Positions 6,940 to 14,651 of a stretch of DNA of 25,707 bases are shown in pieces. The position numbers were made by a program, and so were the translations under genes. The notes beneath the pieces were generated by a model that was not told where the DNA came from, made no database searches, and saw only the letters and a program-made list of their open reading frames with translations. The stretch comes from JBOGED01 sp050743625. Lineage in GTDB: Bacteria > Actinomycetota > Nitriliruptoria > Euzebyales > Egibacteraceae. Every line of letters starts with the position of its first letter. The first letter of the stretch is position 1. The DNA lies in contig JBOGED010000058.1 in NCBI GenBank assembly GCA_050743625.1, positions 1-25,707 of the forward strand. The letters run 5' to 3'.

Positions 6940-8844
6940 TTAGGCCGGCCAGCGAGCGATGTGGTAGGCGTCGGCGAGGGAGAGCAAGGCCATCGCGGCC
7001 ACGATCGCGGTGGTGTAGTGGAGCCGCGAGGCGAGGCTCCACCAGCGCCCGCGCCACGCGAGGACGGTCACGGCGAGTCCGGCCGCGGTGGTGACCGCCG
7101 CGAGCAGCGGCAGCGCGAGCACGCCGTTCAACAGCGGTGATCCCCCTGTCAACAGCGCGTCGAGGAGGGAGGGGAGATCGCGGATCAATAGGACGAGGCC
7201 GGCGACGAACGCGAGCACCAAGACTGCGGTGGCCGTCATCGCGCGGCGAGCGACCCGCGCGCCACGCCGCCGTGGTCCCGAGCGCCAGAACAGGCCGCTG
7301 AGGAGCAGGACCATGCTCACGACCGCCGCCACGGCGAGGGTCTCAGGCGTCTGGTACCAGGTGACCGGCTCGTAGGCGCCGAACGGGTAGTCGCTGACCA
7401 CCATGCCGGTGATCCGCTCGTGGTCGTCCTCGATGAACGCGACCCGCCGGCGCCCACCCTCCTCCTGGAACAGGCGTGGGCTGGTGGGGACCCATCGGTG
7501 CACTGTCTTGCTCGGCTCGGCCGGCGACACCAGGCCGGCCGTTTCCAAGGTGCCGTCGCCGTGGGCGGTCACCGTGATGCTGCCCACCATCACCGCGAGC
7601 AGCTCCAACGGATCGCTGTGGCTGCTCCGGGTGTCGCGATAGCTGCCGGCGAAGCGCCGGGCATCAGCCTGGAACGCAGGCGCGGGCTGGCTCTGACCGG
7701 TCGCGGGAAAGAACCGCTCGACGAAGCGGTCGACTAGCTCGTCGCGGGCGATACTCGCGCCGGGGGGCTGGCCGTCGCCGTTGTAGACGACGTAGACGCC
7801 CGCGTCGTGCTCGGGCAGCAGCGCGAGCAAGCCGTGCGTGCCGAGACCGTCGCCGCCGTGCTCCAGCAGCCGTTGGCCTCCCCTGACCCGCTCTTGAAAG
7901 ACTATGGCCATCCCGGGGAAGCGCGGGTCCGGACCGAACTGGCGGCGGTGCATCTCGGCAAGGGCGCCCTCACCGATCATCCGAGCGTCACCACGCAGGT
8001 GCGCGACCATGAACCGCCCCATGTCGGTCACCGTGGCGACAGCCGAACCGGCCGGAGAGGCGGCGAGGTACAGGCGCGGCGCCACGACCTGCCGCGGCCC
8101 CTCGACTCGGTACCCGTTGGCCAGCTCGACGGCGATCTCATCGGGCGGCGGCTGGTCGAACGTGGAGCGGGTCATCCCGAGCGGGCGGAAGAGACGCTCT
8201 TGGACGTAGCGCTCGAACGGCATCCCGGACGCGACCTCGACGAGGTAGCCGGCCAGCGCAAGGCTGTAGTTGGAGTACGACGGCAGCGATCCCGGTGACC
8301 GCACCCGGGCGGGGAGGCCGTCCACAACGTATTCGGCGAGGGCCGGACGGCGGTCGCCTGCTGGCGAGAAGAGCCCGAACGCCCGCTCGTCGAAGCCGGC
8401 TGAGTGGGTAAGCAGGTGCGCCAGCGTGATCGGCTGGCCCGGGTACGTGTCGGGGATCTGGAAGTTCGGCAGGTAGGAGTTGACGTCGGTGTGCAGGTCC
8501 AGCCTCCCCCGCTCGACGAGCTGCATGACCGCGGTCGCGGTGAACAGCTTGGCCACCGAGTCGACGGGGAACGCCGTCCGGTCCGCGACGACCGGCCGCT
8601 CGCGGTCGACGTGGGCGAGGCCGTAGCCCCGCGCGAACACCTGCTCGCCGCCCGCGACGACGACCACGGCCGCCCCGGGAATCCGGTGCTCGGCCAGCTG
8701 ACGCGGCACCATCTCGTCCATCAGGGTGCCAACGGCCTCGGCGCTGGGGACGGGAGGCGACCCGCCGCTGGTCCCCGCCAGTCCCCCAACCATCGCGACG
8801 ACCAGCGCGAGCACCACGCCACCGGTCCGTACCCTTCGCACCAT
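6940..8844 (-). CDS. Serine hydrolase of the beta-lactamase/PBP fold with C-terminal membrane domain
   Basis: A class C beta-lactamase-like (PF00144-type) hydrolase of 634 residues. After an N-terminal signal or anchor helix (about 8-27), the catalytic domain shows Ser96-x-x-Lys99 in DSVAKL, the Tyr-Ser-Asn motif at 190-192 and a HGGDG stretch in place of the usual KTG/HxG triad element. Roughly the last 150 residues hold four hydrophobic helices. This layout is seen in membrane-bound penicillin-binding-protein-like esterases and peptidases, whose substrates (D-Ala peptides, esters) are often unknown. ATG 8844 is chosen because a signal-like RR plus hydrophobic stretch begins there. A more upstream ATG (8889) adds 15 residues with no signal character. 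No strong ribosome binding site is seen for either. Confidence 0.85.
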   Translation of the reverse strand: MVRRVRTGGVVLALVVAMVGGLAGTSGGSPPVPSAEAVGTLMDEMVPRQLAEHRIPGAAVVVVAGGEQVFARGYGLAHVDRERPVVADRTAFPVDSVAKLFTATAVMQLVERGRLDLHTDVNSYLPNFQIPDTYPGQPITLAHLLTHSAGFDERAFGLFSPAGDRRPALAEYVVDGLPARVRSPGSLPSYSNYSLALAGYLVEVASGMPFERYVQERLFRPLGMTRSTFDQPPPDEIAVELANGYRVEGPRQVVAPRLYLAASPAGSAVATVTDMGRFMVAHLRGDARMIGEGALAEMHRRQFGPDPRFPGMAIVFQERVRGGQRLLEHGGDGLGTHGLLALLPEHDAGVYVVYNGDGQPPGASIARDELVDRFVERFFPATGQSQPAPAFQADARRFAGSYRDTRSSHSDPLELLAVMVGSITVTAHGDGTLETAGLVSPAEPSKTVHRWVPTSPRLFQEEGGRRRVAFIEDDHERITGMVVSDYPFGAYEPVTWYQTPETLAVAAVVSMVLLLSGLFWRSGPRRRGARVARRAMTATAVLVLAFVAGLVLLIRDLPSLLDALLTGGSPLLNGVLALPLLAAVTTAAGLAVTVLAWRGRWWSLASRLHYTTAIVAAMALLSLADAYHIARWPA

Positions 8845-8913
8845 CGGCTCAGCATGCCGCAGCCGGGCCACACACCATGGGGCCAGCACCCCCGACCGCC
8901 GGTTTTGCCTTAT

Positions 8914-8953
8914 GGCCAGGGTTTCTCACGCACATACGTGAAGAACCCTGGCC
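8914..8953. promoter_or_regulatory. 40-base near-perfect palindrome in the divergent promoter region
   Basis: GGCCAGGGTT (8914-8923) pairs with AACCCTGGCC (8944-8953), and CACG (8927-8930) with CGTG (8937-8940) around a 6-base loop. The 3x3 middle holds a T-A pair, a T-G wobble and one C-A mismatch. It lies 70 bases upstream of the minus-strand hydrolase start and 69 upstream of the peroxidase start. It therefore ends no annotated gene and is either an operator or a leader hairpin. Confidence 0.6.
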
Positions 8954-8995
8954 ACTAGGCGAGAACAGGCGTATTTATTAAGCCCCCACGACGCT

Positions 8996-9018
8996 CATCT
9001 CCTGGACGAAAGGAGATG
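8996..9018 (+). promoter_or_regulatory. Hairpin covering the ribosome binding site of the peroxidase gene
   Basis: CATCTCC (8996-9002) is the exact complement of GGAGATG (9012-9018), with a 9-base loop. The second arm contains most of the Shine-Dalgarno AGGAG (9011-9015), so in the mRNA the ribosome site would be partly masked. This suggests translational control, possibly temperature or protein dependent, but it is an inference from base pairing only. Confidence 0.45.
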
Positions 9019-9021
9019 GAC

Positions 9022-10812
9022 GTGATCAAGTCGATGTTGTCACGGCTCTTCGTAAATCTCGCCACAGCGGTCGATCAGCGGGTGCGATGGGATCGGCTGC
9101 CCGCTCCACTCGGGGCGCTTGTGCTCTACGGCACCCAGGATGCGTTACGCCAGCAAAACCTTCACAACCCCGCCTCGATACCGGCGCCCTTTGACGAGGC
9201 GCGAAGCGCGAACACGCTCGTCGCCCGCACGCCCGACGGGTCCTACAACGACTTGGCACAACCCCAGATGGGCGCGGCCGGAACACACTTTGGTCGGAAC
9301 ATCCCGGTCGACAGAACGCACCCGGAAACGGCTCCGGACCTGCTGACCCCGAACCCCCGGACGGTCAGCCGCGAGCTGCTGACCCGTGACGAGTTCAAGC
9401 CCGCCACCACGCTCAACGTGCTCGCCGCCCCGTGGCTGCAGTTTCAGACGAGGGACTGGTTCAGCCACGGCCCCTCCGAGGTCGAGAACCCGTGGGAGAT
9501 CCCGCTCGACAACGGCGACCCATGGCCCGAACGGCCCATGCGCATCCCGCGCACCCCTCGCACCGACGCCCCCGCGGGCTCACGTATGCCGCCCACGTTC
9601 ACAAACGTTGAGACGCACTGGTGGGACGCGTCCCAGATCTATGGGAGCGACGCGAAGTTCCAGCACAAGCTCCGTTCCGGTACGGACGGCAAGCTCCATC
9701 TCACCGCCGAGGGAATGCTCCCGTTCGACCCTACCCAGCTGACCGATGTGCCGGGCGGCGTCAATGGGTGGTGGATTGGCCTCGCGCTGCTGCATACGCT
9801 GTTCATGCGTGAGCACAACGCCGTCTGCGACCGCCTGAAGAGCGAGTTCCCCACATGGTCCGACGACGACCTGTTCGATCACGCGCGACTGATCATCGCG
9901 GCACTCATCGCAAAGATCCACACGGTGGAGTGGACAACCGCGATCCTTGGGCATCCCCTGCTGCAGATCGGGATGCGCGCCAACTGGTGGGGTTACGCGA
10001 CGGAGAAGGTGCACCGCCTGCTCGGCCGGATCAGCTCCAGTCAGCTCATCAGCGGGATCCCGGGGACCGCCACCGACCACTACCGCGTGCCGTACAGCAT
10101 GACCGAGGAGTTCGTGGCGGTTTACCGGATGCACCCCTTGATCCCCGACGACTACCAGCTGCGGTCCGCGACCGATGGCTCCGTCATAAGGGAGTGCACC
10201 CTCCACGATCTCGCCGGCACCCGCACGCAAGGAGTGCTCGATGAGGTGCCCCTGGCCGACCTGCTCTACTCCTTCGGGACGGCGCATCCCGGCGCCATCA
10301 CGTTGCGCAACTACCCCCGCGCGCTTCAGGAGCTCGAGAAGGTCGACGGGAGCCGCATCGACCTCGCCGCAATCGACATCCTCCGCGTCCGCGAGCGCGG
10401 CGTGCCGCGCTACAACGAGTTCCGCGAGCTCATGCGACTCCCACGTGTCGAGTCGTTCGAGGCGCTCACGGACGACCCGGCGATGGCACGGAAGTTGGAG
10501 GAGGTATACGCCGGGGACATCGACAAGGTTGACCTCATGATCGGCATGTATGCGGAGCGCCCGCCGGAGGGATTCGGATTCAGCGATACCGCCTTCCGCA
10601 TCTTCCTCCTGATGGCCCCACGCCGCCTGAAGAGCGACCGCTTCTTCACCACCGATTACACGCCACAGGTCTACACCCAGGCGGGGCTCGACTGGATCGA
10701 CGACAACACCATGTCCACGGTGCTGCTGCGCCACTTTCCCAGGCTCGCGCCGGCACTGAGAGGTGTTCGCAATGCCTTCGCGCCGTGGGCCACGATCACC
10801 ACGGAGGGATGA
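9022..10812 (+). CDS. Animal-type haem peroxidase (alpha-dioxygenase/cyclooxygenase-like)
   Basis: A 596-residue member of the animal haem peroxidase superfamily (PF03098 type), closest in feel to bacterial and plant fatty-acid dioxygenases. Seen in order: a QFQTRDWFSHG segment at the distal haem side, FTNVETHWWDASQIYG, the REHN helix followed by SEFPTWSDDDLFDHARLI, EEFVAVYRMHPLIPD with the proximal His (about 371), and ERGVPRYNEFRELMRLP. The position usually held by the distal His is Arg (about residue 144; see findings). GTG 9022 is preferred because AGGAG (9011-9015) sits 6 bases upstream; ATG 9016 directly abuts that site. There is no signal peptide. The substrate is unknown; oxylipin formation from fatty acids is the family-based guess. 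Confidence 0.85.
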   Translation: MIKSMLSRLFVNLATAVDQRVRWDRLPAPLGALVLYGTQDALRQQNLHNPASIPAPFDEARSANTLVARTPDGSYNDLAQPQMGAAGTHFGRNIPVDRTHPETAPDLLTPNPRTVSRELLTRDEFKPATTLNVLAAPWLQFQTRDWFSHGPSEVENPWEIPLDNGDPWPERPMRIPRTPRTDAPAGSRMPPTFTNVETHWWDASQIYGSDAKFQHKLRSGTDGKLHLTAEGMLPFDPTQLTDVPGGVNGWWIGLALLHTLFMREHNAVCDRLKSEFPTWSDDDLFDHARLIIAALIAKIHTVEWTTAILGHPLLQIGMRANWWGYATEKVHRLLGRISSSQLISGIPGTATDHYRVPYSMTEEFVAVYRMHPLIPDDYQLRSATDGSVIRECTLHDLAGTRTQGVLDEVPLADLLYSFGTAHPGAITLRNYPRALQELEKVDGSRIDLAAIDILRVRERGVPRYNEFRELMRLPRVESFEALTDDPAMARKLEEVYAGDIDKVDLMIGMYAERPPEGFGFSDTAFRIFLLMAPRRLKSDRFFTTDYTPQVYTQAGLDWIDDNTMSTVLLRHFPRLAPALRGVRNAFAPWATITTEG

Positions 10813-10814
10813 GG

Positions 10815-11252
10815 ATGATGAATCGGGTCACACTGCAGCCCAGCTCCAGACCACGAGAGCCACGAGGGCCACAAGGAAGAGGGCTCAGCCCCCAACGCGC
10901 CGCGCGCGCCCTCGCCGTCATCAGGTTAGTCAACGGCGGCGCAGCCCTCTTCACGCCGCACGCGATGGCCAGGCGGTTCGGGGTGAATCCTGACGTCAAC
11001 CCGGCGGCGATCCACATCCTGCGACTGTTCGGCGTCCGCACGGTCGTCCTGGGCGCTGAGCTGCTCCTCGCCGGGAAGGCGCCACGCCGGGAGCTGCTCA
11101 CCATCGGCGTCGGCATCCACGCGGCGGACGCCGCCGCCGCGGTGGCGGCGGGCATCCGCCGTGAGCTTCCCGCCCGCGGAGCGATCGCCGGAGCGCTGAT
11201 CTCGTCCATGAACACCGCGCTGGCCATCCGTTCGCTACGGATCTACACGTGA
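10815..11252 (+). CDS. Small membrane protein, DUF4267-like
   Basis: A 145-residue protein with a basic, Arg/Pro-rich N-terminus (about 1-33) and three to four moderately hydrophobic helices. The pattern of ALFTPHAMARRFGV, then LRLFGVRTVVLGAELLLAG, then GIHAADAAAAVAAG resembles the DUF4267 family of unknown function. ATG 10815 is chosen because GGAGGG (10803-10808) lies 6 bases upstream; ATG 10809, 10818 and 10785 are also in frame. It begins 2 bases after the peroxidase stop, so the two are almost certainly co-transcribed and perhaps translationally coupled. A membrane partner or docking role for the soluble peroxidase is possible but unproven. Confidence 0.65.
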   Translation: MMNRVTLQPSSRPREPRGPQGRGLSPQRAARALAVIRLVNGGAALFTPHAMARRFGVNPDVNPAAIHILRLFGVRTVVLGAELLLAGKAPRRELLTIGVGIHAADAAAAVAAGIRRELPARGAIAGALISSMNTALAIRSLRIYT

Positions 11253-11263
11253 ACTCCCTCGGA

Positions 11264-11305
11264 CGTCGTTGCTTTTGTTCAACCATCCGGACAAACGCAA
11301 CGACG
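11264..11305. terminator. Shared terminator hairpin between converging genes
   Basis: CGTCGTTGC (11264-11272) pairs with GCAACGACG (11297-11305). After a T-C mismatch, TTTGT (11274-11278) pairs with ACAAA (11291-11295), closing a 12-base loop. It lies 11 bases after the DUF4267-like stop and 12 bases beyond the minus-strand oxidoreductase stop, so it can serve both. Confidence 0.7.
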
Positions 11306-11317
11306 CCGCGATTTTGG

Positions 11318-12247
11318 TTACGTCGTCAGGACCGCTTTGCCGCGCAGCCCGCTCTCGAGCAGGGCGTGCGCTTTGGCGGCGTCTTCGAGGGGGACGGCGT
11401 GCTCGACATGGACCCGAAGGTGACCGGCGTCGACCAGGTCGGCGAGGCGCTCGAGCCCGGCGCCGTCAGGCTCGACGCTGATGCCCGCGAATCGTCGACC
11501 CGCCGCGTGGGCGCGGGTTGCGAGTTCGGCGCTCGTCCTCTCGACAACGGTAACCAATAGCCCTCCCGCGCGCAGCACTTCAATGGAGCGGGTGCCGTAG
11601 TCGCCTCCCACCAGCTCGAGGACGACGTCGACATCATGAACCGCCTCGGTGAAGTCCACGGCACGGTAATCGATCACCTCGTCGGCACCCAGGTCGCGCA
11701 CGAACTCCTGCTTGCTTGCGCTGACGGTGCCGATGACGTAGGCGCCAAGGTGTTTGGCGATTTGTACCGCGAGGTGGCCGACGCCGCCGCCGGCCGCATG
11801 CACAAGCACCCGCTGCCCAGGCTGCACGTCGGCGATGTCGACCAGGGACTGCCAGGCGGTGAGCCCGGCCAGCGGCAGAGCGGCGGCGTGAGCGTGATCG
11901 ATGCTGCGGGGCTTGCGGGCCAGCTGCCTCGAAGGCCCGGCGGCGAGTTCTGCGTACGTACCCGCCGGCCGGGGAAACAGCGGCATGCCGTATACCTCGT
12001 CACCGACCTTGAACCTGTTCACGCCCGGCACGACCTCGCTGACCACGCCAGACAGGTCCCAGCCCAGCACGAACGGCGGCTGACCGAGTATCGGGAACGC
12101 TCCGGAGCGTATTACCGCGTCGATCGGGTTCAGCCCGGCGGCGCGTACTGTGACCAGTACCTCAGAGGGCAACGGTACCGGAGCGTCCACCTCCATGACC
12201 TCAAGTACCTCCGGTCCGCCGAACTGTCGCTGCGTGACCGCGCGCAT
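11318..12247 (-). CDS. Zinc-free medium-chain NADP-dependent quinone oxidoreductase
   Basis: A 309-residue MDR-family reductase of the quinone oxidoreductase/zeta-crystallin type. It has an N-terminal GroES-like domain (GFGP-like FGGPEVLEV near residue 10, GLNPIDAVIRSG, the GWDLSGVV loop) and a Rossmann domain with AGGGVGHLAVQIAK for NADPH. The cysteines and histidines of zinc-binding alcohol dehydrogenases are absent. It probably reduces quinones or other electrophiles in the cytoplasm. The start is ATG 12247, with GAGGAG 6 bases upstream; the TTG/GTG-type extension to 12268 would include that site. It is divergent from the HxlR gene at 12353, a pairing known for redox-sensing HxlR regulators and their quinone reductases (QorR/Qor2 of Corynebacterium). 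Confidence 0.9.
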   Translation of the reverse strand: MRAVTQRQFGGPEVLEVMEVDAPVPLPSEVLVTVRAAGLNPIDAVIRSGAFPILGQPPFVLGWDLSGVVSEVVPGVNRFKVGDEVYGMPLFPRPAGTYAELAAGPSRQLARKPRSIDHAHAAALPLAGLTAWQSLVDIADVQPGQRVLVHAAGGGVGHLAVQIAKHLGAYVIGTVSASKQEFVRDLGADEVIDYRAVDFTEAVHDVDVVLELVGGDYGTRSIEVLRAGGLLVTVVERTSAELATRAHAAGRRFAGISVEPDGAGLERLADLVDAGHLRVHVEHAVPLEDAAKAHALLESGLRGKAVLTT

Positions 12248-12288
12248 CGCGTCTCCTCGTCTCGACATCCATCTGTGTGTGGGTAATG

Positions 12289-12326
12289 ATAGGTAACTAT
12301 GGCACTATCGGTGAGTAGGTACCTAT
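12289..12326. promoter_or_regulatory. Paired palindromic boxes, probable HxlR operator
   Basis: ATAGGTAACTAT (12289-12300) and GTAGGTACCTAT (12315-12326) agree at 10 of 12 positions and are both (near) palindromes; TAGGTACCTA in the second is perfect. The centres are 26 bases apart. A further inverted repeat, GGCACT/AGTGCC, spans 12301-12333. They lie between the divergent reductase and HxlR genes, where the regulator would be expected to bind. Confidence 0.6.
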
Positions 12327-12352
12327 CAGTGCCTTAGAGGCGAGGAGGTTCC

Positions 12353-12778
12353 ATGACGACGATGACCGCAGCCGCCCAGCGTGAGCAGCAAAAGCATGTC
12401 TACAATGCGATGTTCGCGGCGTGCCCGACCCGCCAGCTGCTCGACATGCTCAGTGACAAGTGGGTCTGCCTCATCTTCGCTGCTCTAGTTGCGGGGCGAC
12501 GGCGGCATAGCGCGCTCGGCCGCGAGATCGCCGGGGTCAGTCAGAAGATGCTCACCCAGACGCTGCGTAGGCTCGAGCGCAACGGAATGGTCCAGCGCAG
12601 CGTCACCGCCAGCGTCCCGGTCCGAGTCGACTACGAGCTCACCCCACTGGGACACGACCTCGCACCGCTGATGACCGCCCTCAAGGACTGGGCCGAGACC
12701 CACATGGAGGACGTAGTCGCCGCGCGCAACGACTACGACAACGCCGGTGAGCGTGCGCGTAGCCAGCGGACGCCGTAG
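12353..12778 (+). CDS. HxlR-family (DUF24) transcriptional regulator
   Basis: A 141-residue winged-helix regulator. It carries the family pattern throughout: a conserved Cys24 in AACPTRQLLDMLSDKW, then the recognition region GVSQKMLTQTLRRLERNGMVQR (about 62-83) and VPVRVDYELTPLGHDL (about 87-102). In relatives such as YodB, HypR and QorR, the N-terminal Cys senses disulfide stress or quinones and releases DNA when oxidised or alkylated; that role here is inferred. ATG 12353 follows GAGGAGG closely. It is divergent from the quinone reductase gene. Its 3' end overlaps the converging phosphorylase gene by 46 bases. Confidence 0.93.
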   Translation: MTTMTAAAQREQQKHVYNAMFAACPTRQLLDMLSDKWVCLIFAALVAGRRRHSALGREIAGVSQKMLTQTLRRLERNGMVQRSVTASVPVRVDYELTPLGHDLAPLMTALKDWAETHMEDVVAARNDYDNAGERARSQRTP

Positions 12779-14523
12779 GGGGGGACGTCGACCTCGATGT
12801 GGCCGTCGGGAGGGACCGCGAGCGTGTGGCCGGGGTCGCACAGGTCGTCGAGCACACCCGACAGGTGGACGCCCTGGTTGGGGCAGGTGTCGAGTCGCTG
12901 CTCCTTGCCGGACAGGTTATGGATGCACAGGACCCGGCTGGAGCCGTCGGGCGAGGCTCGTAGGATAACGAACAGCGTGGACGGGCCGTTGACGACCGTT
13001 TGAGTGCCGTTGGGATGAAAGGCGGGCTCGGCGACGCGGGCCTTGACCTTCTCCAAGAGCCGGGTGAACACCTGGTGGCGTACGCTGGCCGGGTCCGCGA
13101 GCTCGGCCTCCAACTCGGCGCGGTTCAGCTTCTGTCGATTGACCGATCGCAGCTTGCCGGTGGCGGCGATGCCGTCGGTCCAGTTGCGGCTTCCGAGCAG
13201 CGAATGGATGTAGATTGCGGGGATGCCGGCGAGGGCGAGCAGCACTGAGTGCGCCGAGACAAAGCGGTCCACCTGCCGATCCAAAGGCTCTTCGGAGCTC
13301 GTCTCGGTGAGCGCGTCGAAATACACGGCATTCAGCTCGTAAGGGCTGAAGCCGCCATCGGGTCTCGCGCGATAGGACACCCCGCCGCCGTGGGTGGTGG
13401 CGAGCTCACACAGTTGCCTGATCTCGGATGGCGTCAGGATGCTCTCGACCGATCGCACGCCGATCCCGTCGTGCGATCCAAGAAAATTCAGGAAGGTCGT
13501 CTGGTGCGAGGGGGTATGCAACCCCATCGCCCATTCGCGCAAGGGGCGAGCGTCCGCGAGGTGAAAGGCTGACAAGACCAACGGCGGCAACGCGAACTGG
13601 TAGACAAGGTGCGCCTCGTCCGTCCCGTCGCCGAAGTAGCTCAAGTTCTCGTCGTGCGGCACGTTGGTCTCGGTCAGCAGCAGCGTGCCAGGCGCCGCGG
13701 CGTCGAGCATCGCGCGCCAAAGCTGGACGATCGCATGGGTCTGCGGGAGGTGGACGCACGAGGTGCCGATCTGCTTCCACAGGAAGGCCACCGCGTCGAG
13801 CCGCACGATGCCGGCCCCACATCTCACGAAGTCGAGCAACGCTCTTGTGCTCTCAAGCAGGACATAGGGGTTGGCATAGTTGAGGTCGATCTGGTCAGCG
13901 GAGAATGTCGTCCACAGATGGAGGGGCCCGTCGGGAGTCTCGACGGGCGTGAGCAACGGGGAGGTCCGGGGCCGCGTCACCGCCGACAGGTCGAGGTTGG
14001 GGTCGACCTGCAGGAAGAAGTTGGCCCGCGACGGGTGGCCGGCGAGCCACTCCTTGAACCACCGACCGCGTGCCGAGACGTGGTTGAACACCGCATCCAT
14101 CATGAGGCGGAAGTCCTCGGCGATCCCGCGGACGTCAGGCCAACGGCCAAGCGTGGAGTCGACCAACCGGTAGTCCATCACGGAGAAGCCGTCGTCCGAC
14201 GAATACGGGTGGAACGGCAGCAGGTGAATCCCCGAGATGGCATCCGCGACGTGCCCCCGGAGGAAGTCGTGGAGCGTTGAGAGAGGGGTGCGGCCAGGCT
14301 CGCGGATCTGGTCCGCATAGGTAATGAGCATCACGTCGGTCTCGTCGAAGGGCGCCGCTCGGTGAGGCGGCGGTCCCCCGTCGATGAACTCCTCCGTCAG
14401 CAGCTCGAGGTGGCGGTACATCCGCGCGGCGACCGGCACGGGATACAGCATGTCGAGGGATCGGCGGATGCGAGCGCTTGGCGCGGTCGCCACGGGAACT
14501 TTTGTCGAGACGGAAACAGCCAC
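12733..14523 (-). CDS. GH13 sucrose-phosphorylase-type enzyme, candidate glucosylglycerate phosphorylase
   Basis: A 596-residue GH13 (subfamily 18-like) glycoside phosphorylase. Visible motifs are LLPFHPYSSDDGFSVMDY (101-118), DAVFNHVS (143-150), nucleophile Asp243 in GIVRLDAVAF, acid/base Glu285 in LLLTETNVPH and transition-state Asp352 in FLGSHDGIG. Relatives reversibly cleave sucrose, sucrose 6'-phosphate or glucosylglycerate with phosphate to give glucose 1-phosphate. Bona fide sucrose phosphorylases are near 500 residues, while the glucosylglycerate enzymes (YcjM type) are longer. With gpgS about 6 kb away, the glucosylglycerate activity is favoured but not proven. The GTG start at 14523 has no clear ribosome site; ATG at residue 25 is an alternative. 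Its end overlaps the HxlR gene in antisense. Confidence 0.82.
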   Translation of the reverse strand: MAVSVSTKVPVATAPSARIRRSLDMLYPVPVAARMYRHLELLTEEFIDGGPPPHRAAPFDETDVMLITYADQIREPGRTPLSTLHDFLRGHVADAISGIHLLPFHPYSSDDGFSVMDYRLVDSTLGRWPDVRGIAEDFRLMMDAVFNHVSARGRWFKEWLAGHPSRANFFLQVDPNLDLSAVTRPRTSPLLTPVETPDGPLHLWTTFSADQIDLNYANPYVLLESTRALLDFVRCGAGIVRLDAVAFLWKQIGTSCVHLPQTHAIVQLWRAMLDAAAPGTLLLTETNVPHDENLSYFGDGTDEAHLVYQFALPPLVLSAFHLADARPLREWAMGLHTPSHQTTFLNFLGSHDGIGVRSVESILTPSEIRQLCELATTHGGGVSYRARPDGGFSPYELNAVYFDALTETSSEEPLDRQVDRFVSAHSVLLALAGIPAIYIHSLLGSRNWTDGIAATGKLRSVNRQKLNRAELEAELADPASVRHQVFTRLLEKVKARVAEPAFHPNGTQTVVNGPSTLFVILRASPDGSSRVLCIHNLSGKEQRLDTCPNQGVHLSGVLDDLCDPGHTLAVPPDGHIEVDVPPYGVRWLRARSPALS

Positions 14524-14651
14524 GACAGCGCAGCATAGAGTCGGAGCCGGACCGTTTCATCCGCATGAACATGAACCTGTCGCCCGGTCGGGTACCCTCG
14601 CGCTGGTGCCCCCGGGGGGTGGCTCGGGACTACAGAGGGGTGGAGGGCGAG

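Noticed and set aside
9580..10734. Long minus-strand frame opposite the peroxidase gene (384 codons)
   Set aside because: It mirrors a well-supported gene; the product is rich in Arg/Glu/Val/His without domains, as expected from antisense of GC-rich codons. The same holds for 993-1940, 3298-4317 and 14397-15338 on the minus strand.
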